NCBI GenBank assembly: GCA_026399515.1
Contig: JAPLQT010000033.1
Location: 1 to 32,318 of the forward strand
Source: Pseudomonadota bacterium
GTDB taxonomy: Bacteria; Pseudomonadota; Gammaproteobacteria; Burkholderiales; Rhodocyclaceae
Direction: 5' to 3'
Length of the DNA: 32,318 bases
This document shows positions 8,744 through 16,022 of this stretch, one piece after another (positions within the stretch are counted from its first letter, which is position 1; each line of letters begins with the position of its first letter). Both the position numbers and the translations under genes were made by a program. The notes under the pieces are model-generated. The model did no database searches. It had not been told where the DNA came from and saw nothing but the letters and a program-made list of their open reading frames with translations.

Positions 8744-8751
8744 AGTAGAAT
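8724..8751 (+). promoter_or_regulatory. Sigma-70-type promoter for the TonB receptor operon
   Basis: A consensus TTGACA (8724-8729) and TAGAAT (8746-8751) are spaced by 16 bases, about 70 bases before the receptor ATG, which has an AGAGGAGG ribosome binding site. The -35 box is inside the palindrome at 8722-8743, suggesting negative control. Confidence 0.6.
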
Positions 8752-8821
8752 TTCTGTAGGCGGTTAAAATCTGTGCAAGCCTGCACACTCGACGAATTCT
8801 ATCCAGAGGAGGTTCGTACTT

Positions 8822-11203
8822 ATGAAGTCAAGTCACGGTTTCACCCCTATCGGACTTCGCTTAGCACTCACAGGCCTGTCGGCGGCCGCCGTGACATGCG
8901 GCGCCTATGCCCAGACACCAGAGCAGGCGGCGGCTCGTTCCGATAGCGGCGACAGCATTCAAACCATCACGGTCACGGCGCAGCGCCGCAGCCAGAAAAT
9001 CAGCGACGTGCCCATCTCGCTGTCGAGCATCAGCGGCGACGCACTCGCTGAACGCGGCGTGACCGAGCTGCACGAAGTGGCCGAGCAGATGGCCGGCGTG
9101 CAGATCTTCCGCCTGAACCAGGGGCAGCCGACCTGGATGATCCGCGGCGTCGGCCTCGCCGATTTCAGCCCCAACAACAACCCTTCCGCCGCGGTGTTTC
9201 AGGACGACGTGTACCAGGTGAGCAGCGCCCTGGGCCAGGTCAGCCTCTTCGACGTGTCGCGCGTCGAAGTGCTGAAGGGGCCGCAGAGCGGCCTTTACGG
9301 CCGCAACACCAGCGCCGGCGCGGTCCGCGTTGTCAGCAATCTTGCCGAGTTCGGCGAATTCAACGGCGAAGCCAAGGGATCCGTGGGCACCTGGAATACC
9401 ACCCATGCCAGCGGGGTTCTCGCCGGCACCATGGTTCCCGGCAAGCTGGCCGGGCGGCTGGCTGTCGACTTCACCGGGGGCGGAGAGAGCCGCATGCACC
9501 TGCTACCCTCGGACACCGACTGGGGCAAACAGGACAAGCAGGCCGCGCGCGGCAGCCTGCTCTGGCAGATTACGCCTGGCGCCCGCTTCACCTTCATCGG
9601 CGAACTGGCTCAAGACAAGTCCCAGGTGTTGCCGATCAACGCCACCGGCTACAGAAAGCTGCCGAGCGGGCTTTGCAGCGCGGTATTGAGCGGTTACCAG
9701 GACAACAATACCTGCCTGACCTGGGGCGGCTATGTCAACACGGTCCTCAAGAACCAGCCGGGAACCAACAATCCCGGCACGCAGGACCCCGGCCGTACCG
9801 CCTTGACCGATCCCTTTGGCGCCTTCGACATCAGCAGCAAGGCCCTGACGGTGAACGGCGAATTCGACCTGGGTGGGATGAAGCTGATTTCCGTCACGCA
9901 CGCACGCGGCTTCGACTATGGCCGGAGCTCCGAGAACGATGGGGTGGCCGGTGAATTCTCCCGCTCGGTGTTGATGACCAAGTTCAAGATCGGATCGCAG
10001 GAGTTCCGTCTGCAATCGACGCGACCAGGCCCGCTGCAATGGATAGCGGGCGCTTCGGTGATGCGCGACGAATTGACCGAGGACCGGGTCTTCTACTTCC
10101 GCGACGCTCCCTCCTTCGTGGCCGGTTTTGCCGCCTACGGCGTAAAGTCGGCATCTGAACTGGCGGCGCGCGTGGCCTACAAGCAAGTCACCGACTCGGC
10201 GTCGGTGTTCGGGCAGGCGGACTACGCTCTGACGGACAAGGTCAACCTCGGCGCTGCCCTGCGCTGGACCGATGAGCGCAAGACCTACCGCGACGGCGGC
10301 TTTGGCTTCCCGATGGCCACAGGCACGGTGGCGGCGGCCGTTGCGCCCAACGCCAACTACCAGCTGGCGGCCGACTACAAGATCCAGGCGCCTTGGTCCG
10401 GCAAGCTCTCGGTCGATTGGAAGCCGCTGCCGGGCTTGATGACCTACGCCACCCTCTCCCACGGCTTCAAGGCCGGCGGCTTCTTCGGCGGCTTCCCCTT
10501 GAGCGGCCTGAGCTCAATCCTGCCCTACAAGGAGGAGACCGTCACGGCCTATGAGCTGGGCGCCAAGACCGACGCGGCCAACCGCAAGCTGGGCGGCGCC
10601 GTGGCGCTGTACCACTATGACTACAAGGACGCGCAGAACTTCACGAATGTCTTCAGCACCCTGCTGAATACCACCATCGTGCGTCTCGACAACGTCGGGC
10701 GGGCTGCGCACGACGGCGTGGATCTCGAGGGCTGGTGGCGTCCGGTCCAGAAGCTGCGCCTCTCCGCCACCGTCAATTTCCTGAATGCGCGCTTCCTGGA
10801 CGACAAGAAGTACGCCACCCTGGGCGGCACCATCGGCAGCTATCAGGGACAGAAGCGGCCTTTCGCGCCGAGCCGCAGTTGGACCCTGGGCGCCGAGTAC
10901 GACTTTTCACTGGCTAACGGATCCTTGCGCCTGGGCGCCGACGTGAACGGCCGCAGCGACCTGATGCAAAGCTTCGGCACGCCGGTCGACCGTGCCATCG
11001 CCTCGCTGCCGGGTTATACGCTGGCCAATCTGCACGCGAACTACACCAGCGCCAACGGTGCCTGGCAGTATGGCCTGATCGTGCGCAACGCCACGGACAA
11101 GACCTATGCCGTGACGTATACCAACGACGGGCTGAACAACTTCGGCCGCTTTTATGGCGAGCCGCGCAGCGTGCGCGCCGAAGTGTCCTATCGCTTCTAT
11201 TGA
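8822..11203 (+). CDS. TonB-dependent outer-membrane receptor
   Basis: A 793-residue outer-membrane gated channel that imports a scarce or bulky ligand using TonB energy. The N-terminus carries a signal peptide ending near CGAYAQ. A TonB-box-like ITVTAQRR follows, then the plug domain with ISDVPISLSSISGDAL, MIRGVG and FDVSRVEVLKGPQSGLYGRNTSAGAVRVVSN. The rest is a beta-barrel ending in an aromatic-terminated strand (VSYRFY), as needed for barrel insertion. The strong ribosome binding site and promoter fix the start. It is the first gene of a same-strand run to 17621 and is divergent from the acylase, so it probably imports the compound those enzymes process. Sequence alone cannot name the ligand; siderophore uptake is less likely given the catabolic neighbours. 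Confidence 0.92.
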   Translation: MKSSHGFTPIGLRLALTGLSAAAVTCGAYAQTPEQAAARSDSGDSIQTITVTAQRRSQKISDVPISLSSISGDALAERGVTELHEVAEQMAGVQIFRLNQGQPTWMIRGVGLADFSPNNNPSAAVFQDDVYQVSSALGQVSLFDVSRVEVLKGPQSGLYGRNTSAGAVRVVSNLAEFGEFNGEAKGSVGTWNTTHASGVLAGTMVPGKLAGRLAVDFTGGGESRMHLLPSDTDWGKQDKQAARGSLLWQITPGARFTFIGELAQDKSQVLPINATGYRKLPSGLCSAVLSGYQDNNTCLTWGGYVNTVLKNQPGTNNPGTQDPGRTALTDPFGAFDISSKALTVNGEFDLGGMKLISVTHARGFDYGRSSENDGVAGEFSRSVLMTKFKIGSQEFRLQSTRPGPLQWIAGASVMRDELTEDRVFYFRDAPSFVAGFAAYGVKSASELAARVAYKQVTDSASVFGQADYALTDKVNLGAALRWTDERKTYRDGGFGFPMATGTVAAAVAPNANYQLAADYKIQAPWSGKLSVDWKPLPGLMTYATLSHGFKAGGFFGGFPLSGLSSILPYKEETVTAYELGAKTDAANRKLGGAVALYHYDYKDAQNFTNVFSTLLNTTIVRLDNVGRAAHDGVDLEGWWRPVQKLRLSATVNFLNARFLDDKKYATLGGTIGSYQGQKRPFAPSRSWTLGAEYDFSLANGSLRLGADVNGRSDLMQSFGTPVDRAIASLPGYTLANLHANYTSANGAWQYGLIVRNATDKTYAVTYTNDGLNNFGRFYGEPRSVRAEVSYRFY

Positions 11204-11273
11204 GATGACAGGAGGGGCCCGGGTCTTTCCAGACCGGGTCCACGCCTCATTCTCCACACGTGAAGAGACCACG

Positions 11274-12158
11274 ATGAACCAAGATCCGCAAGACCGGCGC
11301 GAATTTTTGCGTCAAGTGCCGCGCCTGGGGGCCACCGTGCTGGCGGCCCAATGGGCAACGGCTTCGCCGCAGGCTCACGCCCAAGCCCAGAACCCCGCCC
11401 CGCCGGTGCCCGCCGCCCCTCCTCCGGCCGCACCGGCGCCAGGCGCGGGCCTGCCGGCCCACTGGCAGGGCAAAGAGCAGATCGCCATGCTGATCTACCC
11501 CGACTTCACGGCGCTGGACATGGTGGGCCCCCAATACATGCTGGCCGGCCTGATGGGGGCCAAGGTGCACCTGGTGGCCGCCAGCCGCGAACCGGTCAAG
11601 AGCGACACCGGGCTGGTCTTCGTGCCGTCCATGACCCTGGCCGAATGCCCCCGCGAGCTGGACATACTGTTCGTCCCCGGCGGCTCGCGCGGCACCTTCG
11701 CCGCGATGCGCGACCGGACGCTGGTCGAGTGGGTGGCCGATCAGGGCCGCCGGGCGAAATGGGTCAGTTCGGTGTGCACCGGATCCATGGTCCTGGCGCA
11801 AGCCGGCCTGCTGCGCGGCAAGCGGGCAACCAGCCACTGGGTGACGCGGGAACTGCTGGCGAACTTCGGCGCAATACCCGTGGACGAGCGCGTGGTGTGG
11901 GACGGCAACACAGTCACCGGCGCGGGAGTGTCGGCGGGCATCGATCTCGGGCTCGAAGTCGTCGCCCGCCTGCGCGATGCCACTTATGCGCAGGCCATGC
12001 AATTGGCGGCCGAATATGCGCCGCGCCCGCCATTCAACGCAGGCACGCCGCGGACGGCGCCGCCGAACGTCCACGCACTGGTCAGCGGCAGATTCGACAA
12101 GTTGCGCGCCCAGATGACGGAGAGCGCGAAGGACATGTTGTCGGCGCCAGCGCAATGA
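11274..12158 (+). CDS. Tat-exported DJ-1/PfpI protein, isonitrile-hydratase type
   Basis: A 294-residue protein. The start at 11274 is chosen because it places a twin-arginine motif (DRREFLRQ) at residues 7-14, followed by a hydrophobic stretch ending SPQAHAQA; longer starts overlap the receptor gene. A proline/alanine-rich linker (~residues 40-62) joins the signal to the DJ-1/PfpI domain. That domain has FTALDMVGPQ (Asp82), LFVPGG, and the nucleophile elbow SSVCTGS (Cys168-Thr169). Asp, Cys and Thr in these places match what I recall of isonitrile hydratase InhA, which hydrates R-NC to an N-formamide. Most relatives are cytoplasmic, so export via Tat is unusual. It lies 70 bp after the receptor and 54 bp before the MaoC gene. 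A transcription-factor relative is ruled out by the absence of an AraC-type C-terminus. Confidence 0.82.
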   Translation: MNQDPQDRREFLRQVPRLGATVLAAQWATASPQAHAQAQNPAPPVPAAPPPAAPAPGAGLPAHWQGKEQIAMLIYPDFTALDMVGPQYMLAGLMGAKVHLVAASREPVKSDTGLVFVPSMTLAECPRELDILFVPGGSRGTFAAMRDRTLVEWVADQGRRAKWVSSVCTGSMVLAQAGLLRGKRATSHWVTRELLANFGAIPVDERVVWDGNTVTGAGVSAGIDLGLEVVARLRDATYAQAMQLAAEYAPRPPFNAGTPRTAPPNVHALVSGRFDKLRAQMTESAKDMLSAPAQ

Positions 12159-12212
12159 GTTGCGTCGAAACGATTGGGGTCGATCGATCCCGTTCGAATG
12201 CCGGAGAATTGA

Positions 12213-12746
12213 ATGATTAGCCTCTTTGAAGATGAAAACGCTTCTTCCCTGATTGGACAGGAATTCGGTGTGTCCACCTGGATTCCCATCACGCAGGATC
12301 TCATCACCGGCTTTGGCATCAACACCAAGGATCCGGATCCGGCGCATATCGATCCCGCATGGGCCGAGCGGCACAGTCCGTTTGGCACGACGATCGCATT
12401 CGGATTCCTGACGGTTTCGCTGCTGACCACCATGCTCAACGAGATCGTGGCGCGCCCCAAAGACGAAGTATCGACGCTGAACTACGGCTTCGACAGGCTG
12501 CGCCTGTTGTCGCCGGTACCGGTCGGCAGCCGAATCCGCGGCCGTTTCGTTCTTAGGGAGTTGACGCTGCGTTCCCCCACGCAATTCCGGGCGAATTATG
12601 GCGTGACCGTGGAGATAGAGAATGAAGACAAGCCCGCGCTGATCGCGGATTGGCTCTGCGTGACCAACGTCAAAAATCCCAGATCGTCTCCGCTTGCGAC
12701 GTCCTTGCTTCCTTCATCCAAGCATGCGAGCATTGATCCCCGTTGA
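12213..12746 (+). CDS. MaoC-like (hot-dog) dehydratase
   Basis: A 177-residue single hot-dog-fold protein of the NodN/MaoC type; such enzymes hydrate enoyl-CoA thioesters. Characteristic segments are TQDLITGFG, then Asp40-x4-His45 in KDPDPAHIDP, then HSPFGTTIAFGFLTVSLL, and later LNYGFDRLRLLSPVPVGSRIRG. The Asp/His spacing equals that of the catalytic pair in R-specific enoyl-CoA hydratases, so it looks catalytically competent. A GGAGA ribosome binding site precedes the ATG. Together with the acyl-CoA ligase at the end of the operon it suggests that an acyl chain is activated and taken into beta-oxidation, although no acyl-CoA dehydrogenase or thiolase is present here. The exact acyl substrate is unknown. 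Confidence 0.85.
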   Translation: MISLFEDENASSLIGQEFGVSTWIPITQDLITGFGINTKDPDPAHIDPAWAERHSPFGTTIAFGFLTVSLLTTMLNEIVARPKDEVSTLNYGFDRLRLLSPVPVGSRIRGRFVLRELTLRSPTQFRANYGVTVEIENEDKPALIADWLCVTNVKNPRSSPLATSLLPSSKHASIDPR

Positions 12747-12835
12747 TGACTCCAGCATCGAATTTCCGGTGTGTCGCATCGCCGATATGCGGCATACTGA
12801 CAACGAACTCATGGACGAAGTTGGAACGAATTCAT

Positions 12836-13492
12836 ATGGCCAGTGAACGAATTACCGCCAAGCGCGCCGCACTGAGGCTCCGGATTATCGAAGTCGCGCT
12901 CAAGGCCTTCTCGACGCAGGGATTCGACAACACCACGATCACGGATGTTGCGGAACAGCTCCAGATGACCGGGCCGGCCTTGTATCACTATTTTGCGACC
13001 AAGGACCAGTTGTTGTTTGCCTGTCTTGACCAGATACTCGATCAGCTTCTGGCGGATGCCACCAGCGCCACGAGCGGATCTTTCCCGGCCAAGGAGCGGT
13101 TGGCCAACGTGGTTCGCACCCAGGTGGCGATCGAGCTCAAATACGGGTCGACGGCGCCGCTGATCAACGCCCATTTGTACGGGCCCCAATACTTGACCCA
13201 GATGGTGGCGGAAGACCAGCAAGAATTGCTCCGGCGCAAACAACGGTCGCTGATTCAAATCTATCGAAACCTGATCGAGGAAGGAATCAAGACCGGTGAC
13301 TTCGCTGCGGCGGACGTGAAGATCGCCGCCTTCAATGTTCTGGCCATCATCCAGTACTCAAGCGTCTGGTATCGGCCAAGGAAAGGTCGCAAGGCACTCG
13401 ACGTGATCGAGGCGCAGGTCGCTGCCGTCATGAACCTCCTCGGTGCAAATTCTGCCAAGACGGTGGCGCCCAGGGCTAGCCGGGCGCACTGA
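12836..13492 (+). CDS. TetR-family transcriptional regulator
   Basis: A 218-residue one-domain-pair repressor. The N-terminal helix-turn-helix reads FDNTTITDVAEQLQMTGPAL followed by YHYFATKDQLL, the classic TetR pattern; the C-terminal ligand domain (TetR_C type) has no recognisable specificity. I chose the ATG at 12836 because TetR proteins normally begin 5-15 residues before helix 1; an in-frame ATG at 12746 overlaps the MaoC stop (TGATG) but would add a 30-residue tail unlike the family. It sits within the operon between catabolic genes. The 22-bp palindrome between the divergent promoters at 8713-8751 is its likely operator, and an acyl-CoA or the imported compound its likely inducer; both are inference. 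Confidence 0.9.
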   Translation: MASERITAKRAALRLRIIEVALKAFSTQGFDNTTITDVAEQLQMTGPALYHYFATKDQLLFACLDQILDQLLADATSATSGSFPAKERLANVVRTQVAIELKYGSTAPLINAHLYGPQYLTQMVAEDQQELLRRKQRSLIQIYRNLIEEGIKTGDFAAADVKIAAFNVLAIIQYSSVWYRPRKGRKALDVIEAQVAAVMNLLGANSAKTVAPRASRAH

Positions 13493-13515
13493 GTCGCCGC
13501 TGAATCCACTTGAGA

Positions 13516-13923
13516 ATGGGCGGCGTGACACGGCGAATCAACGTTTCGGCAAACACCCCATGGGCATCCCTGCTGGCATATTCGCGCGCCGTCGCCGTCG
13601 GCGGCCAGGTGTTTGTCTCGGGTACCCTGCCGGTTGACCCGCAAGGGCAGTTGGTGGGGGGAGAGGATGCCTATCTGCAAGCCAGGCAGGTGCTCGCGTT
13701 GATAGTCGCGGCGCTGGGCGAGGCCGGAGCGGAAGTATCGGACGTCGTGCGCATGCGCATCTACCTGCGCGACTATGAGGATCTGGAAGCCGTCGCGCGG
13801 GCGCAGCTCGAAGTGTTCGAGCACTGTCGTCCCGCCTGCACGGTCTTGAGAGCCGATCTGGCGCGGCGGGAATTCCGCGTCCAGATGGATGCCGAAGCCC
13901 ATATCACGACGTCATTGAGTTAA
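13516..13923 (+). CDS. RidA/YjgF/UK114-family protein lacking the usual catalytic arginine
   Basis: A 135-residue Rid protein. Family marks include YSRAVAVGGQVFVSGTLPVD, QARQVLALIVAALGEAGAE and DVVRMRIYLRD. In RidA enamine/imine deaminases an arginine follows Pro-Ala in the PAR(S/T) motif near residue 105. Here the segment reads CRPACTVLRAD, with Cys108 in that place, which suggests one of the non-RidA Rid subgroups with a different or unproven activity. The ATG at 13516 is preferred over a TTG six bases earlier. It lies 23 bp after the TetR gene and 14 bp before the metallo-hydrolase gene, so co-transcription is nearly certain. Rid proteins often accompany nitrogen-compound catabolism and may remove reactive intermediates. 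Confidence 0.88.
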   Translation: MGGVTRRINVSANTPWASLLAYSRAVAVGGQVFVSGTLPVDPQGQLVGGEDAYLQARQVLALIVAALGEAGAEVSDVVRMRIYLRDYEDLEAVARAQLEVFEHCRPACTVLRADLARREFRVQMDAEAHITTSLS

Positions 13924-13937
13924 TCGGAGCTATACCC

Positions 13938-14918
13938 ATGCCAACTTTCCTTCGCCACCTATTGACTGTCGCCGGCGCCGCGCTCTTCGGCCTGGCGTTG
14001 CCGGCCCATGCCGATGCGCCCATGGTGCCGAGCCAAGTGCCCGGCTACTACCGCATGCAGCTTGGCGAGTTCGAAGTGACCGCGCTCTACGATGGCGCCC
14101 TCGACCTGGACGCAAGCGTCCTGAAGAATGCCAGCGCCGCCGATCTGCAACGTCTGTTGTCGCGCATGTTCGTCGGCAATCCGAAGATGCAGACGGCGGT
14201 CAATGCCTTCCTGGTCAATACCGGCGGTCATCTGGTGCTGGTCGATGCCGGCGCGGCCAAGCTGTTCGGCCCTTCCCTAGGCTTCGTGCTACAGAACATG
14301 CATGCGGCCGGCTACGCTCCCTCCCAGGTGGATACCATCGTCATTACCCATCTGCACGCCGATCATATGGGCGGGCTGAACGACGCCAACGGCCAGCCGG
14401 TCTTCCCGAAGGCCAGGATTCTGGTCGCGCAGGCGGAAAGCGACTTCTGGCTGTCGCAACAAATTGCCGATGCAGCGCCGGCTAAACACCAGCCCTATTT
14501 CAAGAGAGTGCGCGACCTCGCCGCACCCTACCTGGCCAGCGGCCAGTGGCAGACCTTCGCGGCCGGCAGCATGCTGGTGCCGGGCGTTCGGTCCGTCGCG
14601 GCCAACGGCCATACGCCGGGCCATACCGCTTACGCCATCGAGTCCGCGGGGCAGAAGCTGCTGATCTGGGGCGATCTGGTCCATGCCCACGCCGTGCAGT
14701 TTGCCCGGCCGGACGTGTCCATCGAGTACGACGTCGATCAGAAACAAGCCGTGGCTATGCGGCGCAGCATCATGAAAGCCATGGCGGCCAGCCGGTCCCT
14801 GGTGGCAGGCATGCACCTGCCCTTTCCCGGCATCGGCCATGTCCGGGCAGAGGGGCATGGCGCCTATAGCTGGGTGCCGATAGAGTTTGCACCGCTGCCT
14901 GCGGCGCCAATGAAATGA
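13938..14918 (+). CDS. Exported metallo-beta-lactamase-fold hydrolase (lactonase-like)
   Basis: A 326-residue dinuclear zinc hydrolase. The N-terminus (MPTFLRHLLTVAGAALFGLA then LPAHADA) is a Sec signal peptide, so it should act in the periplasm. Metal ligands are all present: HLHADH at 138-143, His229 in GHTPGH, Asp246 in IWGDLVHAH, and His293 in GMHLPFPG. The broad layout (VNAFLVNTGGHLVLVDAGA, then the HxHxDH helix) resembles quorum-quenching lactonases of the AiiA/AttM group and related MBL proteins more than classical beta-lactamases; this subgroup call is tentative. CGGAG precedes the ATG. With the acylase and the phosphotriesterase-type enzyme it provides a plausible ring-opening step for an imported lactone or lactam. 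Confidence 0.88.
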   Translation: MPTFLRHLLTVAGAALFGLALPAHADAPMVPSQVPGYYRMQLGEFEVTALYDGALDLDASVLKNASAADLQRLLSRMFVGNPKMQTAVNAFLVNTGGHLVLVDAGAAKLFGPSLGFVLQNMHAAGYAPSQVDTIVITHLHADHMGGLNDANGQPVFPKARILVAQAESDFWLSQQIADAAPAKHQPYFKRVRDLAAPYLASGQWQTFAAGSMLVPGVRSVAANGHTPGHTAYAIESAGQKLLIWGDLVHAHAVQFARPDVSIEYDVDQKQAVAMRRSIMKAMAASRSLVAGMHLPFPGIGHVRAEGHGAYSWVPIEFAPLPAAPMK

Positions 14919-14943
14919 GCCGAAATTCCACAGGGAAGATGAG

Positions 14944-15999
14944 ATGAATCGGGAGCGGTTGACGCGCAGCAAGTTACAGGGGAAGGTGCAGACAGTCTGT
15001 GGCCTGGTCGAGCCCGAACGGATCGGCCTGACCTTGCTGCACGAACATGTCCTGGTCGATATCCGGCCGCCTGCCTGGCGCGAGATCGAGCAGGTCGGAG
15101 AACACATCACCCTCGCCAACCGTTTCGCCATCGACTATGGCGAGGTGACCGCACCCGGAAACTACGTTCTCGACAAAGAGGATGTCGCGATCGCCGAATT
15201 GCTGATGATGCGGCATGATGGCGGCGATGCTTTGGTGGATTTGTCCTGTGGCGGATTGCACCCCGATCCGCTCGGCCTTCGCCGCGTTTCACAGGCTTCG
15301 GGGACGCATATCGTCATGGGCTGCGGATATTATGTGGACGAGTATCAGGATCCCGCGAACCATGATCGGACGGTCGAGGACTTCGCAGCGGAAATGGTCG
15401 AGCAGATCCAGGTGGGTGCCTGGAATACAGAGGTGCGTGCCGGGGTGATCGGCGAGATCGGCTGCCAGGTGCCGTGGACCGACCTGGAAAAGCGCGTGAT
15501 GACGGCGGCCGTGATGGCGCAACAGGAGAGCGGCGCAGCGTTGTCCGTCCACCCCGGCCGGCATCCGGACCAGCCGCAGGAAATCGCCGACTTTCTGCGG
15601 GCGTGCGGAGCCGACATGTCGCGATCGGTGATCAGTCACATCGACAGGACGATCTTCGACGAGGACCGGCTGTTTCGGCTTGCGGACACCGGCGTGGTCA
15701 TCGAACTGGACTTGTTCGGGATGGAAACGTCCTATTACAAGCTGAACGAAAGTGTCGACATGCCGAACGATGCGCAACGGCTGCGCACCTTGCGAAGACT
15801 TGTCGAGCGGGGCCACTTGCCCCAGATCGCCATCTCCCAGGACATATGTTTTCAAACACGCCTGTCCTGCAACGGCGGCCACGGCTACGGACACATCTTC
15901 CGCAATGTCGTGCCCATGATGAAGCGTCGGGGCTTCGATGAGCGGGAGATCGACACCATGCTGCGTGCAACCCCGCGCCGGCTGCTGACCATCATTTGA
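14944..15999 (+). CDS. Phosphotriesterase-family amidohydrolase (lactonase-like)
   Basis: A 351-residue binuclear-metal TIM-barrel hydrolase. Ligands in order: His33-x-His35 in LLHEHVLVD, His203 in SVHPGR, His232 in ISHIDR, and Asp300 in ISQDICF. The bridging residue, a carboxylated lysine in bacterial phosphotriesterase, seems to be Glu171 in VIGEIG, as in the Php-like and related lactonase branch. NGGHGYGHIFRNVVPMM near the C-terminus is typical of the family. No signal peptide, so it is cytosolic. It begins 25 bp after the metallo-hydrolase gene. Family relatives open lactones, including acyl-homoserine and sugar lactones; a true organophosphatase is unlikely. Having two unrelated metallohydrolases suggests either two ring types or periplasmic and cytosolic steps. 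Confidence 0.87.
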   Translation: MNRERLTRSKLQGKVQTVCGLVEPERIGLTLLHEHVLVDIRPPAWREIEQVGEHITLANRFAIDYGEVTAPGNYVLDKEDVAIAELLMMRHDGGDALVDLSCGGLHPDPLGLRRVSQASGTHIVMGCGYYVDEYQDPANHDRTVEDFAAEMVEQIQVGAWNTEVRAGVIGEIGCQVPWTDLEKRVMTAAVMAQQESGAALSVHPGRHPDQPQEIADFLRACGADMSRSVISHIDRTIFDEDRLFRLADTGVVIELDLFGMETSYYKLNESVDMPNDAQRLRTLRRLVERGHLPQIAISQDICFQTRLSCNGGHGYGHIFRNVVPMMKRRGFDEREIDTMLRATPRRLLTII

Positions 16000-16022
16000 G
16001 TTCCGGTAGTTCGCCACCCTGC

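Noticed and set aside
11247-12584. Minus-strand open frame opposite the PfpI and MaoC genes
   Set aside because: Spans two well-supported plus-strand genes and has no coherent domain.
12746-12835. Earlier TetR start overlapping the MaoC stop (TGATG)
   Set aside because: Adds 30 residues unlike the family, with no ribosome binding site; the start at 12836 gives a normal TetR N-terminus.
13938-14918. Classical beta-lactamase assignment for the MBL protein
   Set aside because: The HLHADH, GHTPGH and WGDLVH layout fits the lactonase-type MBL group better; resistance function cannot be claimed.
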